Assembly (NCBI GenBank): GCA_023386885.1
Contig: JAEWIX010000092.1
Location: 1-30,226 of the forward strand
Direction of reading: 5' to 3'
DNA: 30,226 nt
Source of the DNA: Pseudomonadota bacterium
Lineage (GTDB): Bacteria; Pseudomonadota; Alphaproteobacteria; Rhizobiales; Xanthobacteraceae
Part shown: one piece after another, positions 1 through 7,173 of the stretch
Numbering within the stretch: position 1 is the stretch's first letter
How the letters are laid out: each line of letters starts with the position of its first letter
Translations under genes and position numbers: made by a program
The notes under the pieces: generated by a model
What the model was told of the DNA's origin: nothing
The model's database searches: none
What the model saw: only the letters and a program-made list of their open reading frames with translations

Positions 1-247
1 TGTAGCGCGTGACTTCGCTGGCTTCCGGGCGCTTCACCTTGACGACGATGTCGGCGTCCTTGACCGCATCGGCGCTGATCGTGGCGCCGGCGGCCTCATA
101 GTCGGCATCCAGCAGACCGGATTTGATCCCGGCGCCCGGCTCGCCCGCAACCTCCGCGCCCAGTGCCTTGAACTTCTTTACCGTGTCCGGCGTCGCCCCG
201 ACGCGCGGCTCAGCCGCGTCGATCTCCTTCGCCACACCAATCTTCAT
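1..247 (-). CDS. pntAA: NAD(P) transhydrogenase subunit alpha part 1, N-terminal fragment (partial)
   Basis: Only the first 82 codons lie in the window; the rest continues past the left edge. The reading begins MKIGVAKEIDAAEPRVGATP and goes on through a GAGIKSG segment and a DADIVVKVKRP segment, the typical start of the NAD(H)-binding domain I of proton-translocating transhydrogenase (AlaDH/PNT N-terminal family). The enzyme couples hydride transfer from NADH to NADP+ to proton re-entry across the inner membrane, supplying NADPH. The ATG is preceded by GGAGG four bases upstream. The aa3-oxidase subunit IV gene lies 77 bp upstream on the same strand, so the two may be co-transcribed. Family assignment is secure; the alpha-1 (split subunit) form is inferred from the usual alphaproteobacterial arrangement and cannot be verified from the fragment. 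Confidence 0.9.
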   Translation of the reverse strand, partial: MKIGVAKEIDAAEPRVGATPDTVKKFKALGAEVAGEPGAGIKSGLLDADYEAAGATISADAVKDADIVVKVKRPEASEVTRY

Positions 248-324
248 AAAGCCTCCGGCGACACGCGATACGTTAAGTGAAACGAACGGCGGCACACACC
301 CGTTTGGGCAGCGCCCGAATGCCG

Positions 325-477
325 TCAGACCAGGAAGATTGCCATCAGGATCAGGACGATAACGACAGCGGCCGTTCCGTACTTTACCAACCCGATGAAG
401 AAATCATAGGTAGCTTCGTGTTCGGCGTAATCGTTGCCGTCGGCGGTTGAATAGGCGACTTCGTTATGATCGGACAT
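325..477 (-). CDS. aa3-type cytochrome c oxidase subunit IV (small membrane subunit)
   Basis: This 50-residue protein has a short hydrophilic N-terminus ending in an AEHEATYDFFIGLVKYG stretch, followed by one membrane helix of about 20 residues rich in V, I and L that runs to the C-terminus. This is the pattern of the bacterial aa3-type oxidase subunit IV family (COX4_pro_2), a single-helix accessory subunit of the terminal oxidase in the inner membrane. The catalytic subunits are not in the window. A GGAGGG ribosome binding site sits just upstream of the ATG. It precedes pntAA by 77 bp on the same strand, an arrangement I recall from Bradyrhizobium relatives. It is a very short gene, but both motif and neighbour support it. 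Confidence 0.88.
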   Translation of the reverse strand: MSDHNEVAYSTADGNDYAEHEATYDFFIGLVKYGTAAVVIVLILMAIFLV

Positions 478-736
478 CTGTCCCTCCGGTCCAATTCGAC
501 AATTGAGTTGCCATTAGCGCAATCGGCATGGGAGAGCAACGGCGGCCATCCGCCGGGCGGGAATAGCACCCGATTCCTCGCTTCCGCCGTCCATGTCGGC
601 CCCCGTCATGGCAGGATTTTCTCCGGCCCGGCATATCCGTGCAAGACGGACCTCCGTACGGGATGGCTTTATGCAAAGGGTAACGTCGTGTGGGCCGCTC
701 GCGGCCGCGCCGGGATGTACGGTTTTAACCCGGCAA

Positions 737-2686
737 TTATCCCATCGCTTCCAGTTCGTCGATCATTCCGGCGATGACCGAAAGGCCGCCGTCCCAGAAT
801 TTCGGATCGCGGGCATCGAGCCCGAACGGCTTGAGCAGTTCGGAATAATGCTTGGTGCCGCCCGCCGACAGCATGTCGAGATAGCGGCCGGCAAATCCCT
901 CGGCGGCATTCTCGTAAACCGCATAAAGCGAGTTCACCAGGCAATCGCCGAAGGCGTAAGCATAGACGTAGAACGGCGAATGGATGAAGTGCGGGATGTA
1001 CATCCAGAAACTCTCGTAGCCCGGCTTGATCTCGATCGCGGGTCCGAGGCTTTCGCCCTGCACGCCGAGCCAGAGCTGCCCGAGCCGCTCGGCAGTCAGT
1101 TCGCCGTTCCTGCGCTCGGTATGCACGGCGCGCTCGAACGAATAGAACGCGATCTGGCGTACCACCGTGTTGATCATGTCCTCGACCTTGCCGGCGAGCA
1201 GCGCTTGCCGTTGTCTGGCATCCCTGGTCTGACCGAGCAGCCGCTTGAAGGTGAGCATCTCGCCGAACACGCTGGCGGTCTCCGCTAGCGTCAGCGGTGT
1301 CGGCGCCATCAGCGCGCCGTTCTTCGCCGCCAGCACCTGATGCACGCCGTGGCCGAGTTCGTGCGCCAGCGTCATCACGTCTCTGGGCTTGCCCTGATAG
1401 TTCATCAGCACATAGGGATGCGCGGATGGCGTGGTCGGGTGCGAGAACGCGCCAGGCGCCTTGCCCGGACGCACCGGCGCATCGATCCAGCGATCGTCGA
1501 AGAAGCGTTCGGCAATCCGCGCCATTTCCGGCGAGAACGCGCCATAGGCGGTCAATACCGTCTTGCGCGCATCCGGCCATGCAATGCGGCCGGTCGCGGC
1601 GAACGGCAACGGCGCGTTGCGGTCCCAATGCGCCAGCTTCTTCTTTTTAAACCAGCCGGCCTTCAGCGCGTAGTAGCGATGCGACAGCCGCGGATAGGCG
1701 GCGCGCACCGACGCCACCAGCGCATCGACCACCTCGCCTTCGACGCGATTGGCGAGGTGCCGCGAATCCGCGACGTCCTTGAAGCCGCGCCAGCGGTCGG
1801 AAATCTCCTTATCCTTGGCGAGCGTATTGGTGATCAGCGCGAAGGTGCGCTCGTTGGCCTTGAAGGTTTTGGCCAGCGCCTGCCCCGCCGCCTTGCGCTT
1901 CTCGGGGGAACGATCCTGCAACAGACTCAGCGTCGGCTCGATCGCCAGTTCCTTGCCGCCGACCTTGAATCGCAGCGACGAGATGGTCTGGTCGAACAGC
2001 CTGTTCCACGCCGCGTAGCCGCTGACCGACTTCTCGTGAAAGAGCTGCTCGACGCGGTCCTCGAGTTGATACGGCTTGTCCTTGCGGCTGTCCTCGATCC
2101 ACGGCCGGTAGTGATCCAACTCCGGCGTCTGCATCGCCTGTTCGATCACGGCATCGTCGATCCGGTTCAACTCCAGCGCGAAGAACAGCAGATTGACCGA
2201 GGCGGCGGTGAGCCGCTCCGACACGTCGCCGTAGAATTTCGAGATCGCCGGATCGACGCTGTCGCCGGCGTGGATCAGCCCGGCATAGGAGCCAAGCCGG
2301 CCGGCGAGATCGTCGATCGCCTCGTAACGGCGCACCGCGTCGGCGAGCCACTTGCCGCCGCCCGGCTTCGCGGTCTCTTCCGCAAGCCTGCCTTTATAGT
2401 CGATGGCGAAGGCCGCGCAGTCCTTGTCGAGAACGTCGAGATCGCGCGCGACTTCCGGCGCGTCGATCCCGGCATAGAGATCGGTCAGATTCCATTCCGG
2501 CAGCTTGCCGATTCCCGCGGCCGGCGCGGCTTTGCTCTTCGCCTTCTTCGAGGCAGCCTTGGTCCGCAAAGCCTTGGTCGGCACAGCCTTGGAGGCGCCT
2601 TTGGCCTTCGCGGTCCGCGATTTCGTCGCGCTCGTGGCGCGCCGGGAAGCCGATTTGCGAAGAGTCGAAGAAGAACGCGAGGCCAT
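737..2686 (-). CDS. pepF: Oligoendopeptidase F, M3 family zinc metallopeptidase
   Basis: A 649-residue cytosolic zinc peptidase that hydrolyses oligopeptides. The catalytic motif HELGH is at about residues 442-446, where the two His bind zinc and the Glu is the catalytic base; a downstream LTLAETASVFGE segment supplies the third ligand Glu typical of M3 enzymes. The N-terminal M3B/PepF region begins at about residue 50 (LPEWNLTDLYAG). Residues 1-45 are an Ala/Lys/Ser/Arg-rich, probably disordered tail resembling histone H1 tails. I chose the ATG at 2686; an in-frame start at 2779 would add 31 residues that look non-native and would consume most of the divergent promoter space. It is divergent from the response regulator at 2857 and monocistronic as far as seen. 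Length and motif fit the PepF family; peptide substrates are unknown. Confidence 0.9.
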   Translation of the reverse strand: MASRSSSTLRKSASRRATSATKSRTAKAKGASKAVPTKALRTKAASKKAKSKAAPAAGIGKLPEWNLTDLYAGIDAPEVARDLDVLDKDCAAFAIDYKGRLAEETAKPGGGKWLADAVRRYEAIDDLAGRLGSYAGLIHAGDSVDPAISKFYGDVSERLTAASVNLLFFALELNRIDDAVIEQAMQTPELDHYRPWIEDSRKDKPYQLEDRVEQLFHEKSVSGYAAWNRLFDQTISSLRFKVGGKELAIEPTLSLLQDRSPEKRKAAGQALAKTFKANERTFALITNTLAKDKEISDRWRGFKDVADSRHLANRVEGEVVDALVASVRAAYPRLSHRYYALKAGWFKKKKLAHWDRNAPLPFAATGRIAWPDARKTVLTAYGAFSPEMARIAERFFDDRWIDAPVRPGKAPGAFSHPTTPSAHPYVLMNYQGKPRDVMTLAHELGHGVHQVLAAKNGALMAPTPLTLAETASVFGEMLTFKRLLGQTRDARQRQALLAGKVEDMINTVVRQIAFYSFERAVHTERRNGELTAERLGQLWLGVQGESLGPAIEIKPGYESFWMYIPHFIHSPFYVYAYAFGDCLVNSLYAVYENAAEGFAGRYLDMLSAGGTKHYSELLKPFGLDARDPKFWDGGLSVIAGMIDELEAMG

Positions 2687-2856
2687 GAAATTGAATCCGT
2701 CAGGTGTGTTTCGTCGGAAGGTTGGCTTTTTTGTCACCGCCTCGCAAGACGGCACAAAGAAGCGGCATCCTGATGACAAGTCTTAAGAGCGCGTTAATCG
2801 GCATCGGTGAGAGTGCCCCGATTCGAAACAGATAGTTGTTCTGTGCGGGGAGTACC
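2687..2856. promoter_or_regulatory. Divergent intergenic region between pepF and the NtrC-type regulator
   Basis: This 170-bp space must hold the promoters of two outward-facing genes. I looked for a sigma-54 GG-N10-GC element and found no good match; the nearest candidate, GGCAC near 2753, has the wrong spacing. There is no convincing sigma-70 pair either. A GGGGAG ribosome binding site at 2847-2852 supports the start at 2857. Confidence 0.4.
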
Positions 2857-4353
2857 ATGGCTGCCACGATTTTGATCGCCGACGACGACGCCGTGCAGCG
2901 CCGTCTCGTGGAAAACATGGTGCAGCGGGGCGGCTACGAGGCCGTCGTGGTCGACTCAGGCGACGCCGCGCTGGCGCGGCTGACCGACCCGGACGCAACG
3001 CCGATCGATGCCGTGGTGCTCGATCTGGTGATGCCCGGCCTCGACGGCATGGGCGTGCTCAGCGGGATGCGCGAGGCCGGGCTCAACATCCCCGTCATCG
3101 TGCAGACCGCCCATGGCGGCATCGACAACGTCGTCTCGGCGATGCGCGCGGGTGCCCACGATTTCGTGGTCAAGCCGGTCGGCGTCGAACGTCTGCAGGT
3201 GTCCTTGCGCAACGCGCTCAACACCAGTGCCTTGAAAGGCGAACTCCAGCGCATCAAGCACAGCCGCGAAGGCAAACTGACTTTCGCGGACATCGTCACC
3301 CGCAACGAGGCCATGGCCACGGTGCTGCGCACGGCGCGCAAGGCGGCCGGCTCCACCATTCCGGTGCTGATCGAAGGCGAATCCGGCGTCGGCAAGGAAT
3401 TGATGGCGCGCGCCATTCACGGCAGCGGCGAGCGCGCCAGCAAGCCGTTCGTCGCCGTCAACTGCGGCGCGATTCCCGACAATCTGGTGGAGTCGATCCT
3501 GTTCGGCCACGAGAAGGGCGCGTTCACCGGCGCCACCGAACGCCACACCGGCAAATTCGTCGAAGCCTCGGGCGGCACGCTGTTTCTCGACGAAATCAGC
3601 GAACTGCCGCTCAATGCCCAGGTGAAACTGCTGCGCGCCTTGCAGGAAGGCACCGTGGAAGCGGTCGGCGGCCGCCGCCCCATCAAGGTCGACGTGCGGA
3701 TCGTTTCGGCGACCAACCGCAAGCTGCTCGATCAGGTCAAGGGCGGGCATTTCCGCGAAGATCTGTTTTATCGCCTCCACGTGCTGCCGCTGACCATGCC
3801 GCCGCTGCGCACCCGACGCGAGGATATTCCACACCTGGTGCGGCATTTTCTCGCGCGGTTCTGCGCCGAAGAGAATCGCACCATCACCGGCGTTAGCGGC
3901 GAGGCGATGGCCCGGCTGGCGCAACTCGACTGGCCCGGCAATATCCGGCAACTGGAGAACACGGTTTATCGCGCTGTGGTGATGAGCGAGAGCGATCAAC
4001 TCGGGCTTGCTGACTTTCCCCAGTTGTCCGCGCCGCCACTCGATGCCCCCGATCTCGTCGGGGAACCGCTGATGATCGAGCCGGCCTTTCATGCGAATGC
4101 GCCGGAATTGGCGGGTAGCGACATACCCCTCGCGCCGCTTCCGCACGGATATCTCGCCATGCTCACCGATGCAGGCGAGATGCGGCCTTTAGAAGACATC
4201 GAAAACGAGGTCATCCGTTTCGCGATCTCGCACTATCGCGGGCAGATGTCGGAAGTGGCGCGGCGGCTGAAAATCGGACGCTCGACGCTTTACCGAAAGC
4301 TCGACGATGCTTCTGTGTCCGACGCAATGGAATCATCCGGCAAGCAGCATTGA
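2857..4353 (+). CDS. Sigma-54-dependent response regulator, NtrC family (TacA-like)
   Basis: A 498-residue three-domain regulator. The receiver domain (about 1-120) has the acidic cluster DDD at 9-11, phospho-acceptor Asp56 in VVLDLVMPG and the conserved Lys in VVKPVG. The AAA+ domain (about 150-380) has Walker A GESGVGKE, the sigma-54 contact loop GAFTGA and Walker B GGTLFLDEI, so it should remodel RNA polymerase-sigma-54 on phosphorylation. The C-terminus (about 450-490) is a Fis-type helix-turn-helix with VARRLKIGRSTLYRKL. The receiver and AAA+ sequence reminds me of Caulobacter TacA more than of NtrC or DctD, but that is from memory. No histidine kinase is adjacent, so the partner kinase must be encoded elsewhere. 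The ATG at 2857 is preferred over an upstream in-frame ATG at 2836 because GGGGAG lies just ahead of it and the domain starts at once. Confidence 0.92.
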   Translation: MAATILIADDDAVQRRLVENMVQRGGYEAVVVDSGDAALARLTDPDATPIDAVVLDLVMPGLDGMGVLSGMREAGLNIPVIVQTAHGGIDNVVSAMRAGAHDFVVKPVGVERLQVSLRNALNTSALKGELQRIKHSREGKLTFADIVTRNEAMATVLRTARKAAGSTIPVLIEGESGVGKELMARAIHGSGERASKPFVAVNCGAIPDNLVESILFGHEKGAFTGATERHTGKFVEASGGTLFLDEISELPLNAQVKLLRALQEGTVEAVGGRRPIKVDVRIVSATNRKLLDQVKGGHFREDLFYRLHVLPLTMPPLRTRREDIPHLVRHFLARFCAEENRTITGVSGEAMARLAQLDWPGNIRQLENTVYRAVVMSESDQLGLADFPQLSAPPLDAPDLVGEPLMIEPAFHANAPELAGSDIPLAPLPHGYLAMLTDAGEMRPLEDIENEVIRFAISHYRGQMSEVARRLKIGRSTLYRKLDDASVSDAMESSGKQH

Positions 4354-4814
4354 TGCAAGCAGCATCGGCATCGAGAATCACGGCGTTGCGCGGATGTCAC
4401 ACACAGCAGACATCGTATCAATCGTGAATGCCGATTGAACCGTTGCGGTCCGGTGACATACACACGCAAAAGCGACCGGTCGGCCGCGACGCGCGTTGCA
4501 AACGACGGAATTCCCGGTCAGTTTGTCGTGAACCATCCGGTGCAGCGCTGGTTGCCTGAGCGCCACGCGTGTATTCTGCCGATGAATCGCGGCGTAACCG
4601 CGAGAGTTGTTGTGCGGAGCTGCTTCTTTGCGGGACTGCATCGCGGAACCGCACGTTCACCGCAGTGTTGATGTTGCGGACAGTTGAAGTGACGGCGGCG
4701 CGCGGCGCAAACCGCGCAACGTTGACACTTTGGCAAAGTCATCGTGACACGCTGCGCAGACTTAACACCAGAACTGCTCCCAAACGCAGGGCAGTTTCGC
4801 CGAAGGATCAGAGA
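4354..4814. promoter_or_regulatory. 461-bp non-coding region ahead of the L,D-transpeptidase gene
   Basis: No credible gene is visible here; short open frames on both strands lack ribosome binding sites and family resemblance. Near its right end is TTGACA at 4722-4727, a good -35 hexamer, overlapped at its last base by the palindrome ACTTTG-G-CAAAGT (4727-4739). A -10 at the usual 17-bp spacing would fall at 4745-4750 (TGACAC), a weak match. An in-frame open extension of the downstream gene to 4569 exists but lacks a ribosome binding site and would bury the signal peptide. Confidence 0.4.
4727..4739. promoter_or_regulatory. Perfect 6-bp-arm palindrome overlapping a candidate -35 element
   Basis: ACTTTG and CAAAGT flank a single G. 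It begins at the last base of TTGACA (4722-4727), about 76 bp upstream of the L,D-transpeptidase start. Placement on a promoter spacer is what one expects of a repressor site; no binding protein can be named. Confidence 0.3.
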
Positions 4815-6908
4815 ATGCGGAACGACTCGACTGGCCGATATGGATTTGACCGCGTGCTGATGGCCGTCGCGGCGACATTCCTGACGGTTTCGATCTCAAA
4901 CGCATTCGCGCAGACGGCGCCCGCAACGAGCGACACCACCGAACTCGCGATCGATGCCGCCGTTCCGGTCCCCGACACCAGCCTTGTTCCGCCGCCGACC
5001 GCAGCCGACGTCGCAGCAACGGCGCCGGACACGGCGGCCGCGCCTGCATCCGCCGACAAAACCGAGACCACCGCAAGTACCACGCCCGCCACCGCCCCGG
5101 CGGCTAGCGTAACGGCACCTGCGGCTCCGGCCGAAACCGCACAGCAGGCCAAGGAGCCGGCAGCGTCTCCTGCGGCCCAAGAGCCGGTGAAGGCCGCCAG
5201 CAAGGTCACTCCCGCCGATCAGCCGGTTGCCGACAAGCTGCGCGAGGCGCTGCAAACCCAGGCCGGCAAGTTCTTCGATCGCAAGAACGAGCGTGCCGCC
5301 GTCGAGAAATTCTATGCCGCGCGCGACTACGCACCGCTGTGGACCGAAGGCGGCGCCCTCACCGCGCGCGCCAAGAGCGTGACGTCGCGCCTCAACGATG
5401 CCGCCGCCGACGGCCTCAACCCGGCCGAATATCCAGTGCCGAACTTCGCCGCCGCGACCGGCCCCGACGCGCTGGCGGAAGCCGACCTCAAGCTGACAGC
5501 CAGCATGCTCGCCTACGCGCGTCAGGCGCAAAGCGGCCAGATGCACTGGTCGCAGGTCAGCGCCGACATCCAATATCCCGAACATCCGGTCGATCCGAAC
5601 GAGGTGCTGGCCAACATCTCGGCCGCGAAGGACCCGTCCGCCGCGCTGCAGGCCTATAATCCGCCGCAAAAGCTCTACAAGGAACTGCGTGCCAAGCTCG
5701 CCGAACTGCGCGGCCAGTCCGAAGGCCCGGTGACGATGATCCCCGAAGGCCCGGCGCTGAAGCTGGTCGGCAAGAATGCGGTGGCGATGGACGATCCGCG
5801 TGTCCCGCAACTGCGCGCCAAACTGGGCGTCACGGAAAATCCCGACGATACGCATTACGATGCGGCCGTGGCGGCCGCTGTTCGTAAATTCCAGGCACAG
5901 AACGGCCTGCATGCCGACGGCATTCTCGGCAACCGCACGATTCAGGCGATCAACAGCCCGAAGCGCGATCGCGAGATCGACACCATCATCGTCAACATGG
6001 AGCGCTGGCGCTGGTTGCCGCGCCAGCTCGGCGCGCCGTCGCTCGGCAACGCCTACGCCATCCTCAACATTCCCGATTTCACGCTGAAGGTGATGCACAA
6101 CGGCGGCGAAGTCTGGAAGACCCGCGTGGTGGTCGGCAAGCCGGGCAAGCACGCCACCCCGCTTCTGACCGAAACGATGAAATACATCACGGTCAATCCG
6201 ACCTGGAACGTGCCGCCGTCCATCATCAATAACGAGTACCTGCCGGCCCTGCAGCAGGACCCGACGGTGCTCGACCGGATGGGGCTGAAGCTGCAACAGA
6301 ACCGCGACGGCACCATCCACATTTCGCAGCCGCCGGGCGAACGCAACGCGCTTGGCCGCATTCGCTTCAACTTCCCGAACAAGTTCCTGGTGTATCAGCA
6401 CGACACGCCGGACAAGGGCTTGTTCTCGCGTGATGTCCGCGCCTTCAGCCACGGCTGCATGCGCGTGCAGAACCCCGACCAATACGCGGCGATTCTGCTC
6501 AACATCGCGATGCCCAACGAGCACTACACGCCGGAGAAAATTCGCGCGATGTACGGCAGCAACGAGCGAAACATCAACTTCCCGACGCCGATCCCGGTCA
6601 ACATCACCTATCAGACCGCGTTCGTCGACGGCAGCGGCCACCTGCAAATCCGGCGTGACATCTACGGCCGCGACGCCGCGATGCAGGCGCTGCTGCGCAA
6701 CAGCAAGAACAAGAATCTCGAGGCCGTCGTCGCCCATGCGCAGCCGAACTACTCGCGGCCCCGCGCCCAGCTTCCGATCTCGGTGAGCGACCGTGGCGGC
6801 TTCGGCTATGACAGCGGCCCGAACTTCTTCGAGCGGCTGTTCGGGATTCCGACCCAGGCCCCGCCGCCGGCCGCCGAATACGGCCAGCGCCGGAGAATTT
6901 ATCGCTAG
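4815..6908 (+). CDS. Periplasmic L,D-transpeptidase, YcbB/LdtD-like
   Basis: A 697-residue exported enzyme that should form 3-3 (mDAP-mDAP) cross-links in peptidoglycan. A Sec signal peptide ends at AFA/QT (about residue 32). Residues 33-145 are a low-complexity Ala/Pro/Thr linker. Then come an L,D-transpeptidase scaffold domain (about 150-310), a peptidoglycan-binding-1 domain (about 329-380, with FQAQNGLHADGILGNRTIQAIN) and a YkuD catalytic domain (about 410-600). The YkuD motif is FSHGCMRVQN, with nucleophile Cys548 and its His and Arg present. The YPVPNF region and overall length fit YcbB/LdtD rather than the short Ldt enzymes. The ATG at 4815 has AAGGA seven bases upstream. The next gene is a MepK-like hydrolase on the same strand, 265 bp on, but a strong hairpin lies between, so each may have its own promoter. 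Confidence 0.92.
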   Translation: MRNDSTGRYGFDRVLMAVAATFLTVSISNAFAQTAPATSDTTELAIDAAVPVPDTSLVPPPTAADVAATAPDTAAAPASADKTETTASTTPATAPAASVTAPAAPAETAQQAKEPAASPAAQEPVKAASKVTPADQPVADKLREALQTQAGKFFDRKNERAAVEKFYAARDYAPLWTEGGALTARAKSVTSRLNDAAADGLNPAEYPVPNFAAATGPDALAEADLKLTASMLAYARQAQSGQMHWSQVSADIQYPEHPVDPNEVLANISAAKDPSAALQAYNPPQKLYKELRAKLAELRGQSEGPVTMIPEGPALKLVGKNAVAMDDPRVPQLRAKLGVTENPDDTHYDAAVAAAVRKFQAQNGLHADGILGNRTIQAINSPKRDREIDTIIVNMERWRWLPRQLGAPSLGNAYAILNIPDFTLKVMHNGGEVWKTRVVVGKPGKHATPLLTETMKYITVNPTWNVPPSIINNEYLPALQQDPTVLDRMGLKLQQNRDGTIHISQPPGERNALGRIRFNFPNKFLVYQHDTPDKGLFSRDVRAFSHGCMRVQNPDQYAAILLNIAMPNEHYTPEKIRAMYGSNERNINFPTPIPVNITYQTAFVDGSGHLQIRRDIYGRDAAMQALLRNSKNKNLEAVVAHAQPNYSRPRAQLPISVSDRGGFGYDSGPNFFERLFGIPTQAPPPAAEYGQRRRIYR

Positions 6909-6949
6909 GGCCGACCTCTCCGGAATCAGAGAAATTTATCAATAATATC

Positions 6950-6980
6950 AACAGGCTCCGTCGCATCGATGGAGCCTGTT
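6950..6980 (+). terminator. Strong hairpin downstream of the L,D-transpeptidase gene
   Basis: Perfect 10-bp arms AACAGGCTCC (6950-6959) and GGAGCCTGTT (6971-6980) with an 11-base loop, 41 bases after the stop codon. The T run after it is short (TTCGTT), so termination efficiency is uncertain. Confidence 0.7.
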
Positions 6981-7111
6981 TCGTTAACCATTGTCCACCT
7001 CGCGACCTGCCGAGGGCTATTTTTCGCCATACTCGCTAGGCTAGGTTTATTCCTTCAATCCTATTTGGGGGTAAATCTCGATTAACCCTCCTGATTTAAG
7101 CCTCGTTATCC

Positions 7112-7144
7112 CTCTTTCGCTGCATGGGGTTGCGAAAGAGTTTT
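7112..7144 (+). terminator. Terminator-like hairpin in the 5' leader of the MepK-like gene
   Basis: Perfect 9-bp arms CTCTTTCGC (7112-7120) and GCGAAAGAG (7132-7140), an 11-base loop, then TTTT (7141-7144). It is about 30 bases before the start at 7174 and 160 bases past the previous terminator-like hairpin. That position suggests an attenuator or translation-control structure rather than the end of a transcript, if the promoter lies between the two hairpins. Confidence 0.45.
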
Positions 7145-7173
7145 GACTGATCGTCCTCTGGGTGGGCTCATTC

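Noticed and set aside
1340..2773. Open frame (477 codons) antisense to pepF
   Set aside because: Low-information translation, no ribosome binding site, opposite a well-supported peptidase gene.
2687..2856. Possible sigma-54 promoter of the NtrC-type regulator
   Set aside because: The best GG...GC pair near 2753-2767 has the wrong spacing and lacks TTGC at the -12 side.
4569..4814. N-terminal extension of the L,D-transpeptidase to an upstream ATG
   Set aside because: It would add 82 residues before a good signal peptide and has no ribosome binding site; 4815 has AAGGA at the right distance.
4896..6737. Long open frame (about 610 codons) antisense to the L,D-transpeptidase gene
   Set aside because: Its Arg/His/Gly/Val-rich translation has no recognisable motif, and it mirrors the GC-rich third positions of a clear gene on the other strand.
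6983..6992. GTTAACCATT, similar to a CtrA half-site
   Set aside because: A single half-site with no second TTAA at 7-bp spacing; too common to support a CtrA promoter.
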